A DNA stretch of 64,000 nt, taken from contig VXAI01000181.1 in the NCBI GenBank assembly GCA_013399305.1, positions 401,830-465,829 of the forward strand, read 5' to 3'. The notes below the pieces were generated by a model. That model was not told where the DNA came from, did not search any database, and was given only the letters and a program-made list of their open reading frames with translations. The stretch is from Rostratula benghalensis (taxonomy: Eukaryota > Chordata > Aves > Charadriiformes > Rostratulidae). Shown piece after piece: positions 13,101 to 28,100 of the stretch; positions within the stretch are counted from its first letter, which is position 1; each line of letters begins with the position of its first letter. Made by a program: the position numbers and the translations under genes.

Positions 13101-16100
13101 CTGGGGATGCATCAGCACCGGCACCGAGACCTGCTCTGAATTCACCCATACTGAAAATGTGCTTGTGTTCCTATTTTTACACACCAGTTCGGGGATATAC
13201 ACGGTTGCCTTAGCAACCAATACATCACAGACCAACAAAACAGGCTGATGTATGGAAGTGTATATTCTTACAGCTCTAAAAAGGTAAAAAAGGACTACTT
13301 TTCCCTCAGCCACATCCTTTTAACTTTCCTCAATCAGTGAAGTAATTGAAGAGCTCTCCTGGCAGAAGCAGAGTCTTGACATTTGGCTGAGACTGTTTGG
13401 ATGCTGAAAGCTCCAAATAGAAATTATATTCTAGTTAAGTTGTTGTTTTTCCACAGCTTACTAACTTGCTGTCCTGCAAATTCCCACCTTTCCCTCAGGA
13501 GAAACATCCAGGTACGCAGGACCCGAATCAACGTACTTGGACTCAAGGTGCAAATCCCTACTGGGCAGCTGGGCATCAGAGCAGGGAGGTTCTGGAGCAA
13601 AACCACTCTAATATGGTAATAGAGTAAAATCACTAATATTTGTTATGGCAGGTTATGTTGCTGTGGTGGGGGGCAGCCTGAGGCTGGGGTGGAACAGCCA
13701 GACCAAGGCCCCTCTCACCCCTGAAGAACACCTGGAGTCCTGTGTTCAGCTCTGGAGTCCTCAGCACAAGAAGGACATGGACCTGTTGGAATGGGTCCAG
13801 CAGAGGACCACGGAGATGCTCAGAGGGATGGAGCACCTCTCCTCTTAAGACAGGCTGAGAGAGCTGGGGTTGTTCAGTCTGGAGAAGAGAAGGCTCCAGG
13901 GAGACCTTAGAGCCCCTTCCAGTGTCTGAAGGGGCTACAGGAGAGCTGGGGAGGGACTCTTTGTCAGGGAGTGCAGTGACAGGACAAGGGGTAACGGCTT
14001 TAAATTGGAAGAGGGGAGATTGAGATGAGATACCAGAGAGAAATTCTTTGCTGTGAGGATGGTGAGAGCCTGGAACAGGTTGCCCCAAGAAGTTGTGGAT
14101 TCCCCATTCCTGGAGGGGTTCAAGGCCAGGCTGGAGGGGGCTTGGAGCCACCTGGTCTGGTGGGAGGTGTCCCTGCCCAGGGCAGGGGGTTGGAACTGGA
14201 TGATCTTCAAGGTCCCTTCCAACTCTACCATTCTATGGTTCTATGACACAAAAAGATCAGCTCATCCCCAAATCACGGGGTGTACTATTTTGCACTTATG
14301 TGGGCTTTACGCTGATGACAAAGGTGATGTGTTTCCCTTGCTGCTTTTTAAATTTCCCTCTTAAACAGGAATACAAACATAGAAAAAGCAGATAACAGAG
14401 CAGCACGGCTGGGATACACAAAGCAGAGGCTGCGTGCGATCCCCTGTCCATCTAAAACCAACCTTGTCTTCTGGGCTGAACTTTGTTTGTGTTTAAAGAG
14501 GTATGGTGAAGACACAGTCAAATCTAATTTGTAGACTTAAAGATTCAGAAAACCTGCAGTTAATTTTTTTTCCCCATTCCCTGGAGGAGGAAGGAAGGGG
14601 CAAAGGGATGGCAGCGAAGCAGCACAGACACGTTTTAGCACATACGGTGAGGCACCAAGCTGGGAAGTTACTGCTCCTTCCTAACAGGCAAAAAGCCATT
14701 AGGAACTCTGTAAATAATTTAGCTCCATTTTTTAAGTATTAAATCCTTCTGGTTTGCTGGTGCAAGCTGGATTAAGTAACTTCTTGCATGAATCTTCTAC
14801 TCCCAGCCTCCAAGAAAGAAGGAAGATATACACAAAGTGGGAAGGAGAGAGAGAGATAAGTATCAGTTCCAGATAAAGTGATGTTATTTAAACCCACCCA
14901 GCAGTTTGCAATGTCAGCTATGCCTGCATTAACTCCACTGAGTCCTCCCCCACCCCTCTGCTTTTGGGGTTTTTTTCTTAAACTAAGACCTCTTTGGGGA
15001 TTATAACCGCATGTGACTGTGAGCTTCAGAGGTCACATTTACCCAGGAATCACACTCACATCTGCCAAACTTTGTTTAGCTGTTCTTTAATCACCTTCTA
15101 ATAACCCACGTGAGCTTTAAGTTCTTAAAGCTAACTGAAGCGTCACTTGCTAGATAAAAATCTGAATTTTGATTCATTGCACTTCTCTTCTTACCAAAGT
15201 GCTTATTTCCCTGAAGTGAATTCTTGCGTGAGAAGCCCCATGCAGGCATCAGGCCTGGTAATGCTCCTGCCAAAAAATCAGGTGGGAAATCCCAAACAAA
15301 GCTGAGATGACTCTGAGGAGAGCAGAACAGCAGAGTCCCGAGCTCTGCTGGCTCTGGGGGCTCTGTTTCCCAGTGCACCCTTGTACTGGTGGGATCTGAG
15401 GTGGAGCATGTGCAACATCCACGTGGCTCAGCAAAACCTTGGAAAAGACTCCGTGTAAAAACCAAAACGAGTAACTGTAAAGTCTGAAACTTGGGAGAGC
15501 TGATGCTAGAAAGATTTAGTTTATATTCTATAAAATTGACCTCCTTTAAACAGTCTCAACCCAAAACTCAGCCTCAGGCTGGGGCCTGGCCGTGAGGGAC
15601 CTGAAACAAAGAAATTCCAGTCCTGGAGGAAAGGGTCACTCCAGCACTGATAAGATGTTCCTAGAGAGACTGGGGCCACTTGCCCAGGTGGGAATATTCC
15701 CTGTACTGAGAACAGAAGAAAAACCTTCCAGTCCCTCAGGGGGGCCTATAGGAGAGATGGGGAGGGGCTCTTGATGAGGGAGGGGAGCCATAGGATGAGG
15801 GGAAAGGGTTTGAGATGTGAGGAAGAACTTGTTGGCTGTGAGGGTGGTGAGAGCCTGGCCCAGGTCGCCCAGAGAAGCTGTGGCTGCCCCATCCCTGGAG
15901 GAGTTCAAGGCCAGGCTGGAGGGGGCTTGGAGCTACCTGGGCTGGTGGGAGGTGTCCCTGCCCAGGGCAGGGGGTGGCACTGGATGGTGTTCAAGGTCCT
16001 TTCCAGCCCAGCCCATTCTATGATTCTGTGATTCTCTTGATCAACTTGGAGTAAGGATACATTAAAATTTCCCCTTCCCTTTTTTAAAGCCATAGAGGAC

Positions 16101-19100
16101 TAATTAATTAAGAAAATGCTTCTTCCAATATGGCTATAATGGTCTTCTTGGTTTGATCCCAAAGGCACAGGCTGCTGTTCCCACCCTAATTTTTTTTCTG
16201 AAACCCTATAAGGCCAGCAGAAGGTTTACAGGGTTCTCCTCAAGTTCTTCTTACTCCTGAAAGCCTTGACCAGAAGTGCTGAATTCAAACGGCCCAGGCA
16301 AGGAGCTCCCCCAGCTCCAGGAGGACAGACAGAGCTTTAATTCAAAGAGTCTTGCAGACTGACCTCCATTGGCAGCTTGGTAGATCCACTTTCACCTCTT
16401 ATTCCCTTCCAAACATCACCCTGGCCCATACAATTTCCAAAGTGTTACAAAAGTGTTAGGAAATGCAGAGATTTGCTGTCTTGGTGAAAAAATCTTTGGG
16501 TACCAGCAGAGAGGGGATGTTTCATCAAAAGCATTTTGAAAACAGGTTCAGTTTTCAGTTGTTCAGTGTATTTCTCTCCCACCCAAAGCACATCTCGATA
16601 ATTAAGAGTATTCTTGCTTGACACAGATCTCCAAAAACCACCACTTGCCTGGAAGAATGGACGGTGTGGCTGATGGTGACGACGTAGCCTGCCCCTCCGA
16701 CGTCTAAGTAGGGACCAGTAAAGGTAATTAGTCCTGGATTAGCCACTGCATGCAGGTACCTAAGGGCAGCCACAAGAAACACTCATCATTTCTTAAACTT
16801 TGGGACAGTAACCTTGATTTTGCAGAAACTAATACTGGATTCTGCACACATTGCAACCAAAATAATGGTTCTTAATATTAAACAAGTGCCTACGTTTGAG
16901 TAGGACCCAGGCCTGAGCCAGACTTGGCACAATTAATGCTTCCTCAGAACATACAACTGCGTTGAAAAACCTCAATTTACTTCTGCACAGGGTACAATTA
17001 ATGTCACCGCAGACATTTTTCCCCAGAAAAAAACGTTTGACTTGGTGCCAGCAGAGGCTCAAACTCCAAGCAAACGCTGGCAAAACAATGATGCTGCGAA
17101 GGCAGGAGAAAGGATGCCCCGTAGGCAGGCTTCACACCTGAAAATCTGGAAAGATGTCAGAAAGTGATTAAAAATCACAATCTCTTTGAAAATCTTACTG
17201 TCAACACACGAGCCATCGTCGTGTCAAACGTCTTCCTCCTGTCACTGGAAGGTTTATAAAACATCCCAACCCTTGCAATCACTCGTGTTTCTGAAAAAGC
17301 TATTGGCTTTCCAGTGCTCTGGAAGTGACTGAATTTACTTTATTATAGTGCTTTTTTGAATCTTCTTTCCAAAATATTGCAATGTGGCTTGATACAAAAA
17401 ACAAGACCCCATGGCACGCTGCGCACGGAGGCTTTGACAGACCCATGCTGTGAGAAAAACAGTCAAGTGTAAAAGGAAAAGACAAGAAAAAAAGCTCTCC
17501 CCCAAAATTAATAGTGAAAATAATTTGAGAGCTTTTAAAATGGAGCCAGGGGATTGTGAAAGTGCCTCCAGTTCATTTACAACACGAATGCGCCCTCACT
17601 ACAAATGAAGAGAGCAAGACTCCATCCTCTCACCTGTCCATAGAAACATAAATAATAACAAAAAGGAAGAAAACCTGAAGAAAAGCTAATTAGCAGCTAC
17701 AGTAATGATTTTTATTTTTTTTTTCCCAGGGCAAAGGTGTCAGGAGGGGTAAAGCACTGCCAGTCCCAGTAGCAATCCTGAGCCTTCCCAGTCCAGTTGG
17801 AGGGTTGGGACCCGGCTGGTGTCACTGCCAGGCAGCACCTGGGTGACCCCTCAACAAAGCTCTCGTGTCAGAACACGCTCTCCAGCCTGGGGCTCCAGTT
17901 TGTAACGTGTACAAATGTTTTCCTCAATCAGATCCCACTGCATAATTAAAGGCGCGCAGTCGAGCCAGCAAATTCCTGCTCGGAATCAGGAAGGGAACCC
18001 GCTGTAAACCAGCAAACAAAGCCACTGAGTGATCAGCAACCACAGATGGCACAAGGAGCTGAAAACAGCCCAGAACCAGCTCATACCTAAAAGGGCTGCT
18101 GGTTTTCGGAATATTTCTATTCCCCTCTGCCGTAGGATAAGAAACAGAAGCGATCACTTTAAATAAATAAAGTTGAAAATTAGAACCAATCAAGGTTTTA
18201 TCAAGCGCTGAGCTTTTTACCCACAATAAAACACATTTATTGTGAAATAGTTTGGAGCCGGCCATAAAGAACCCAAACCCCGGGCTACGAAATCGATACC
18301 AAATATTTCCCTTATTGCCCTTATCCCAAAGCTTTGATAAAACGGGACCCTAAAAACTCACCATTGTCTCCTGGTGGGATCAAATGCTTTGTCCATGAGG
18401 GAACCGGGGTAAATTCGGAGCACCCCATTGGGGGTTGCTATGTAACGGCGCACAATGTAACTGTTCAGGCTACTGATTTCCATCTGGGCCATCCATTCAT
18501 CTGTGACGTGGCTGGTAGCCATTACTTCATTTCTGACAGAGAACTGCAAAACAAAGGCAGGACCTGGCAGGGTTCCTCTTAAGACTTGCAGGAAAAGATA
18601 ATAAGCCGCTGGCGGGGTTTCCTCCAGAGCCACCAGAGATCATCCAAACTCAATTACTGGTTAAAAGTCTTCTCACACCAGAGGGATCTGGCACATTCCA
18701 AGCAAAGGCAAAGCTTATTATAATGAAATATTGTTGTCGTTATCTCTGCGGCCTTTGGAGTTTGCTTTTTTTACTTCACATAAACATAAACAGTGCTCTG
18801 CTTTTTCTTCTTCCTAAGAATGCAAATTTCTCATTTCTAAGACTACAAAGGTATTCCTTCTAAGAATTTACCGTGGCTTTAATTTTTCTGGTGTCTATTT
18901 CAATAGCTGTTTATCCACTTTTTCCCCCCTCCTCTCAGGGGGGAAGCCCTCTCCTTCCTCCCTCCACTCTTCTAGGCCTTGAAGCCCAGGGCCACCTCTC
19001 CAGGTGTGGGAACACCACTCCAAACCACCACTCCAGAACCCTGTGAGATGGGGCCATCAGGAGACGGGTGATTCAGGTGGTCTCCTCCCGGACAAAGGTG

Positions 19101-22100
19101 TTGGACGGGAGGACACCAGGGCCTCCAGATATGGGATGTGAAGACACCAGGGTTTCCAGACTTGGGATGTGAAGACACCAAGGCCTCTAGATATGGGATG
19201 TGAAGACACCANNNNNNNNNNNNNNNNNNNNNNNNNNNNNNNNNNNNNNNNNNNNNNNNNNNNNNNNNNNNNNNNNNNNNNNNNNNNNNNNNNNNNNNNN
19301 NNNNNNNNNNNNNNNNNNNNNNNNNNNNNNNNNNNNNNNNNNNNNNNNNNNNNNNNNNNNNNNNNNNNNNNNNNNNNNNNTGGGATGTGAAGACACCAAG
19401 GCCTCCAGATATGGGATGTGAAGACACCAAGGCCTCCAGATACGGGATGTGAAGACACCAAGGCCTCCAGATACGGGATGTGAAGACACCAGGGTTTCCA
19501 GACTTGGGATGTGAAGACACCAGATTCTCTGGGCATGGGACATGAGGACACCAGGGTCTCTGGGTGTGGGATGCAAGGACACCAGGGTCCCCAGGTGTAT
19601 GGCAAGAGGACACCAGGGTGTCCAGGGCTGCCAAGGGCTGTCAGCACCGAGGACGTACCTTGAGGCCGGGGTTGGCAATCAGGCGCGTGTTGTCGCTGAG
19701 GTAGGCTGTATAATGCTCCACCATCCGCTTGGTCTCGGGCTGGCTGAGATGTTCATAGGGAGAGGAGAAGCTGCCCGCAGAGAGCATCACCGTAGGGCTT
19801 TCTAAAACCAGCAGAATCCGAGAAAGTTAAGGACCAGGAATTGCACACCTTGTACAATAAACACACTCAGACCACAAAAGGGTTTCCTCCGCCTGTTCCT
19901 CCACTCGCCCACGCTTCGGCACGCGAAGGCCTCAGCTCCTTCAGGTCATGGGTGGAAGGAGTGAAGGCAGGGAAGGTGAAGTTCTCCATCCAAACCAGAG
20001 CACTCACCAGCACAACTTCCCTCCCCGGGCACTGACACAACTCTGGCTGTGCATGAAGCACCTTTCCTTGCCTCTAAACACAGAACACCCATAGTCCACA
20101 GACTCTGATTTCCACGTGTGTTTTGGAGACTTTTGTGCCCTTGTTCTCAGAGTCTGAACAATTTCTGAACTAGTACTTTTCAAAAGAGTCTCTTTTCCCT
20201 TCAGAAGAGATTCTGTGCTAAAGAGGAAATTAATTATCCGTGTTTAGGTTAGATACAGCAGAGGAAAACAAACCCAAGCACTTTCGTAACAGATAATGAA
20301 CAACTGGAGAATTACAAGCAGAGACGAGGGAGTTCCCAATAACAGTGTAGCTGTCTGGGGTGATTTTCAAAACAGACCAGAAAGCAAACTTCCTTTGTGC
20401 AGAAACTGCAAAACCAGACAGCTTTTAAAAAGAAAAATGATTCTGATGAGGCAGGGCTGAAGGCTGGGAGGGGCGGCTTTTCGGAATATCTGACCCCAAT
20501 TCCCCCGTGGGTATCGGACTCCAGAGGAGGAATTTCCCTGGAGTATGTGAAGTGCTCTGCTTTTATTCATGTTCCTCTAAAACACACCACCAGCCAGCCA
20601 GCAGCCATATGTACCACAGTCATCACTTCTGAACTTCTATCCCAGTCCTTCATCTGCTTCCCAGACCAAACACCCTGATGCGATTGCATTTTCCTTTGCA
20701 TGGTTTCCCTGCTCTTCAGCTTAGCACTGCATTTTTTTGCATATTTTTCCATTTATATCTTGTCTTTCTGGATAGAAGGTAATCAAGACTAGGCACCACA
20801 TTAAAGAAAGAAAAAAACCCAACCCTGTATTTTATACCACTGCAATTTCCATAGGGTTTATCAAGTTCCTCTGTAACTCCCCCAGTTTCATCTCACTTTG
20901 CTGCCTGTGGGGCTGCAATATCGCAGCTCTGCTCCTAATCCTCCCGAGATCACCAAACCTTGCTGCAAACAAAAGCACTTCGTTCAGAACTTCTCACAGA
21001 TTTTAGCAAAACCCCCAAGATTAATACTTCAAAATGAAAGCTTGCAACTTCTGATGTAAGAAAAACCTCCGTGTTCTTAGGCTGTATTTTGTTTTTAATG
21101 TTCTCTATCCTTTCCAGACACTAGAACTTGTAGTGTCATGGAGGCTCCTTCTTTCCAGTAATGTTTGAGCAACCAGAGGCAGTAGCAGGTAGAGCAGAAC
21201 TGGTTTATTTTACCAAAAGCAGGAACGCATCAGCAATCCAAGAATTCTTAAGTGGGTGAGGAAGGGTCTGAACAGGCCACAGGAGTTCTTGGTTTCCCCC
21301 AACAGACATAACTTCTGAGTTCACTGGGATGTTCACTGCTATAAAATGCTTATGGTGGCAAAAAACTTGCCTAAATCCAAAGCCAAAGAGCAGTCCTGCG
21401 GGAGTGGTCAGGACTTCACCCTACTGATGTTGTTTGTCAATAAGCTGCTTTACAGCCAAGAAAACAGAACTTAGTTCTAAGCTTGGTGAGATCTCTCATT
21501 CTCTCCCTGCTCCACCTTCAGGGAAGTTGATCGAGGAAGACTCATGGTGAATTATCTCGTGCTCTGATGAGCAGCCCCACAGCATTCACCCATCAAATGG
21601 GGGAGCTACGATCAAAGAAGAGCTACAAGAATCACAGAATGGTTTGGGATTAAAGGGACCTTAAAGCCCATCCAGTGTCACCCCCTGCCCTTGGCAGGGA
21701 CACCTCCAACCAGCCCACATTGCTCCAAGTCCCCTCCAACCTGGCCTTGAACCCCTCCAGGGATGGGGCAGCCACAGCTTCTCTGGGCAACCTGGGGTCT
21801 CATTCTTCCCCACATCTCAGCTCCATCTCCCCTCTTTCAGTGTCAAACCCTTCCCCCTCATCCTATGGCCCCCCTCCCTCATCCAGAGTCCTCCCTCATC
21901 TCTCCTGTAGCCCCCCTTAGAGACCAGAAGAAGGTAACAGGCCACTGGAAAAATCAGCCTTGGACATAAAAGCCTCTCAAGAGGAGAATATTTCCAGTGT
22001 TTTGCCTTTTCTGCTGCCACACTCTACAGAAACACGCAGGAGGTGGTGAGGAAGAACCATGAGACAGCTTTACCTAAGGTGGCCAACTGCTTGAAGTGCA

Positions 22101-25100
22101 GGCAGGCGTTGGGCTGGCCCAGCAGGTCCAGTCGGTGATACAGGAGCTTGCTGCTGGGGACAGTGTTGAGATTCTTCAGCTGTTTGACGGGTATTTCTGG
22201 CTGGATGACCACGACACAGAGAATAAAGGATGTGTCCTGGACCTGAAAAACACAGACAAGTCACCAAACAGAAACCACAATGGTGGAGGTGGCACAGAAC
22301 ACATCTTCTAGTTGTCATTTAATCTCTTGTCTTTAATTGTTCTTCTCCTCCAGTTCTGGAAGGTAGCACCACACTTCACCACACTCAAGTTTTCAGGAAA
22401 AAAAGATTGCACTAAGACCTTCATTTTATTCCTGAACGTGCACTCATTTCTAACACTGTTTCACAGACAGTTTTTGAAGTGTCTTTAACAGAGGAGAGGC
22501 TTCAGGTTCACAGATGATCATTCCCATTATGAAGAACACAGACAAACCAACTGTCAAAAATCAGATTTTATCATCACCACTCTTAATCGTCTGCTGCACG
22601 TGTCCCATGCTTCACTGCTTTGTATGTTTTAAGGATCCTGTAGCACACTGGAGGATCAAAACCAGGAGTTGCCCAGCTGCTCCACAAGGGAGTTTGGTAT
22701 TTAATGTAGCGTTACAACATCAGAAAATTAGCTCCAGACCCCCTCCTATGTGAATTTCTGTTACACCATGGCAGATTTCATCTCTTAAAACTGCTCGGCT
22801 TCATCCTGTAATTTGGGTTTAACTTAATGCCGTGAAATGACCCACAAGTCCCCTCCTAACTTTGTTGGCACAAAAAAAGTAACCAATTATTTCTGGCATC
22901 GGGCAAATTCACCTGGATTATATTTAACCTGAGGTTGTATTTTAATCCCTGGGTCAAGATTAGTGGTCAGAAACGTTGAAGGAAGCCACGAGGAGCTCTC
23001 TCAACCGATACTAAAGCCTGCTGAACACACGTCCTGCTGGGTTCCAATGAAAGCTCCCACACAACAGACGTGTGTAAGAAAAGTGTTCACTCAGAACAAG
23101 TATCATCACTGGCTACTGATAATGGTTCTGAAACAAGACAGTGTCTGAATGGAAAGCTGAAATTTTCCCTCATTAGGTTAATTAATTACTCAGCTCCCAA
23201 ACGCAGCCTCAGCACTGTGGTCTCTGCTCGGTATTTACGTGTCACCCAGTTGCAGTGTGACATCCAGACCAGTATAGATTGACTTCCACTGGGAAAGCAG
23301 GAGGATAATCCCTGTGTGTCATCTGCACATTACAGGGGTCTGATGAAAGGGGTGCCTTTGTGGAGACAGAGCACACAGGTGTCCCACAGACACGGGAACA
23401 GACCTGACGCGGTAACTTCATCGGTTCTTCGCTGTAACAAAGCCACTCCGCCTTCGTGCGGGGTCTGAGTCAATCACACCTTTCCCACTTCAGTACCTAG
23501 CAATACTTCATGCTTAATCAGAGCCACCACATCCATGAACTCTTCAATGTACAAACTTACTCTCTGCCATCCTGCCACAGCTTGGCTTTTATCCCTTACC
23601 ATCTTCCAGGCGTAGCTGACGTTGTAGGCTTCTTTCCCCGCTTCTCGCAGTTTGTTCAGGTGCCAAGAGAGGGAGGAGTTCACGGGAACTGTAATGATCT
23701 GGCTGCCCAGGGGAATGCTGCATTGGCAAATAGGACACACAGCCTTTCATTAAACACTGAGACAGCTCTAAAGCAAAACCCACCTACTGCACTCTTATAA
23801 AAATACCGTAAGATGTGAAAAGATGAACTGTTACCTGTCTTAGGTGAAGGAAAAGTGTACGTACACTCAAAATGCACTCACGTTCCACCACATTTTAAGT
23901 TAAAACACATACTCAGCATAAGGCAAAGGATCAAGAAAAGCCCAGACCAAACAGTGGGAAATCTTGCTGACACAGAAGAGAGCCTTCACAAGGAGAGTCC
24001 CCCAGATCAGCTGTGGAAGGCCCCGCTCCGCAAAATGAAGAACGTTGGAGGAAAAACCAAAGCAGGACCGTTCTGCATCTGGGGGGACTTCCATCCCAGT
24101 ATCCAGATATTGCAGGAAAAGGAATTTTATCCTATTTTCTCTTCAAATTCCTCTAGAAACACTTCTAGTGCCCCAAGGACTGCTCACGTTTGGCCTTGCA
24201 ACTCGGGTTCCGTACCTCAGGATGTTCTGCCGCACCAGCTCGAACTTCGGAATGTTCTCGTAATGGATAATGTCCGTGTGAAGCGGAGGTTCCAACAGCA
24301 GGTAGGGCCTGGTAAGGGAGGGGTGCATAAGGGTGTAGCCTAAAAAATAAAGACACAAAGCCATCCACTGAATGCATGCTAACAACTGAACCCAGGGTGA
24401 ATACTCACAGGGGGACAAAAAAAAAAAATAGAATACAGTAACTACCACACAGTTTTTGCAGAGGCTTAACAATTGTCAGTGAAAAAGCAATATTGGCATT
24501 AAAGGGGCTGCAAATGAAGAATGAGTTCCAAGTGAAAGAGATCTCGAAGAACCAAGCAATAGAAGGAGGCTGGGATCAGGGGAAAAGAGCTGAACACAGG
24601 TATGCAGCAGTTCTGCCTTTATCCCTACACGTCTAGGAAGCCCCGGATGTCACATGTGTAGAAAATCCCCACAGGGAGTATTTCCACATCAAAACTCCCA
24701 CAAGAGAAATTCCAAGTCGTGACTCCATCCAGAAACTCTCCCCAGAGCACTCCAGAACAAACCAAACAACACGCAATCCAGCTTCTCATAACCATAATCA
24801 CCCATTCCTGCAGCCTATTTAGCGACACGAGAATGAAGTTTCCTTTCCATGGTCCCACCTCAGTGGGGCTAGAAGAGATTATCAGAAAAAAAGTTACCTT
24901 TGTTATCAATGAGGAATGTGTAGGAGCCCAAGGAGTCTTGGTAATAGGTGACATCTTCCAAGATATAGGCGAGATTAACGTCCACTCCCACAATCCCCAG
25001 CAGCAGGTTTCCAAAGTAACAGGGTTTGCTTACAGTCATGATCAGCCCTTAGAATGAGAGAAATAAAATAGAACCATCAGCAATACGTTCCAGTTAATTT

Positions 25101-28100
25101 TTAGAGGAAAGAGAGCATGAGCTTTGTCATTTCAACATGTTATACCCTTAAATTTTATACAGTGTTCCTTGCTGGAATATGGACAAAAACCTGGCCCATC
25201 CACGGGGAAGCTGAGGAGGTTATCTGTCACTTCTGGCTGTTCTTAGCCACTCTTCCCAGTCAGCTAATTTCTATGTTTCTGATAGTGACCTAAGGTAGAT
25301 TCAATCAATTCCTTAAAATATACACCACAATTAATGTTAAACTGGGAGTTTCTCAGTTTCCAAGTGGATGCCTGACCAGTAAAAAAAAGCATTCACCTTA
25401 AAAAACCAATATAGGATTTTGTTCCTTTAATGCCGTTAAAAGCAATTTTAAAAAATGGGGGAGGAGGGAGGAAAAGAATTTGTACTTGTAAAGCAGCATC
25501 AGGGATGAGCTGTTTGAACTGTTGCTCATGTAATTGCACATTCAGGTTTGAGCATTTAAACCTCCTCTGCTGAACTGAACCCCAGCGTGGCCACTCGTAC
25601 CAGGAATCACACCCCTAATTACACAGCACTGGGAGACTCAGCTTGTGCCTGAAGGAAGAACTCTCAGGAGGACCTCATTTCTCTTAACTTTCTACACCAC
25701 TGCTATTTGGAAACCCAGTGACTCCCCACCCCACCCCCCTCCCAATCCAATATAAAACTCATTTGCATGTGTAAGCTTTTAAGGACACTTTGATATAAGA
25801 CAAACCTCCTCGATTGCACCATTTCTGATCCTTGTGTTGCTCAAATTTTCCATCCTGCGGGGATTTGGCTTGGTGAGAGAGCAATAACCCCGCTCACCCG
25901 CCGAGGTAGGAAAGGCAGAGGGCAGCCAGCACCCTGGCTCAGAAGAGACTTGCTCAGGGACAGTCTGAAGCTTGTTTTGGGACCCAACACACAAGGCAAA
26001 CGTGCAACCTGGACTCAGCAGCCCTTGGAAAGGATTCAGTGTAACCCTCACCTGCCCCTGCAGACCAGTGGAGACCAGGAACATGGAAAGTCCTGGGTGA
26101 AGAAATGCAGAATTTGCTCAACTGTCAGCAACCTAAAATCTGCACCGTATTTGCAAAGAGCACTGTGATGGTCACATCTCTTCACAGAGCCCAGGAGGGG
26201 CACTAGAGGAGCATCAGGTGACGTGGCCAAGAACCCTCCAGCTCCAACCTTCCAACCAGAGAACCCTCCAGCTCCAACCTTCCAACCAGATCCCAAAGGA
26301 AAAGGAAAAGCAGCACCTGCATCTTATGGTGATGATGCCTGGGCAAGGCTTAGCTCCGGCTGTGGGACCCAGGGCCAGGTGTGTCCGCCTCTGCCAGCGC
26401 CGTGGGAGCAGCCCGAGCCCCATCCCCACCTCCTGAACCTGCCCCAGAGAGAACCCAAAAGCATCACCCTGCAGTGAACACTCACAGAACCACAAAATGC
26501 TATGGGGTTGGAAGGGACCTCAGGAGATCATCCAGTCCAACCCCTGCCAGAGCAGGTCCCACAGGAATGTGTCCAGGAGGGGTTTGAATGTCTCCAGAGA
26601 AGGAGACTCCACCACCTCTCTGGGCAGCCTCTGCCACCCTCAAAGCAAAGAAGTTCCTCCTCCTGTGGAGATGGAACCTCCTATGTTCAAATGCTTTGTT
26701 ATGTACCCCGAGCACAAATGAAACTGATTTCTGCACTCCCTACACACGTGTCACCTCACACACACGCTGCTGTGTCCCAGAAGGCTCTGTCCATACCTAC
26801 ACCTCCAGTCTCTCCGTAAGGGGTGAGATCAGATCAAGTTGAACACACAGCTTTTGTTAATGTGGCATCTAATTGCAAAGTAAAAGGGCAGATCCATGCC
26901 CCTTCCTACCACCACAGCACAGATGGGGAACTGATGAGAGAACCAGACTGTGGACATCTGCTGCGTTAACATCATTCTTCAGGATGTCTTCATAGTCTGG
27001 GGAAAAACCACCACCTGGTTTCCCCTAAATTCATTGTATCCCTCACTCCAGACTGGCCAGGCCTTCACCTCCCAGTTCAGGCTTCTCTTCTGCCCAGTGC
27101 TGGGGTCACACCAACTTTGCTGAAGCTACAGAAAAAGCTAAGGGTAGCAAATTTTGGACAGTAATTAATAATCTGCCTTTGCTGAGAACATACTCAGCTT
27201 GAAAAACAATGGCACAGCACGGTCCCAGCTGTCATTTCAACATGGGATTGTTCTCCTCAAGTACAAAGGACTTCTCACCACCAATTAAATTCTGGGTGCT
27301 GGATACACACACAAAGCTAAAAGCAAATTTCAGCCCTGAGAATCCAACCTGAATCTCTCTGCTCCACGTCTTATTGGCACTTTTTTCAGAACTAGACCTT
27401 CTGCAGATAAAAACCCGCTGGCACGAAAGGTGGATTTTAATCTTGCCTTGGGAACACACCTAAAAGCATCACCTGGTAAAGCTGCAGGAGGTTTGAGAAC
27501 ACGTAAGCCCGGGGAACATCAGCGCTTCCATTTTCCTATGGAAACTCAACGCAGGCGCTTACCATCTCCCATTTCGTCTGAGAAAGGCAGGCTGAAGACC
27601 GCCTCGTCGATCATTCGGTTGGGGAGGTTGGTGTAGAAGCGGCCCACGGTGGTCTCCAGGTTACTCAGCTGGTTGAGGACCATCATGCTTCCCTTGGTGA
27701 CCGGCAGGGCCGTGCGATCCGGCACCCCGTACTTCCCCGAGTTCTGCTCTGCCAGGTCCCGCAGAAAGGCCAGTTCCTTCAAACCCGTCACTCCCTCTGC
27801 AACAGGGATGGGAGAAGTAGGAGGAAGGAGAGAGAAGAACCTTAATTTCCATCAAAGCTTTGGTATCTTACTCCAAAGAACTGCCGACACGAGCAAAATG
27901 ATACGTACGCTGTGCTGTAGGACCAAATATCATTGTTTAAGCATTGAGTGCTGCAGGACCAGTATGGGTTTAGGAAAATTAGCCAGTACAACATTTAACA
28001 GGATTGGTGTCACAGAGCAGAAATCCAACATGCTGCTTTACACAAAGATCTTCTAACAAAGACTTATGCGACCCATAAATCCACAGGACAGCTCTTTGTT

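Noticed and set aside
18972..19678. Three overlapping open frames of 163-220 codons on the minus strand with repeated [15 protein letters not shown] units
   Set aside because: They are the 31-bp minisatellite read in different frames (31 is not a multiple of three, so all frames stay open) and they run through N bases.
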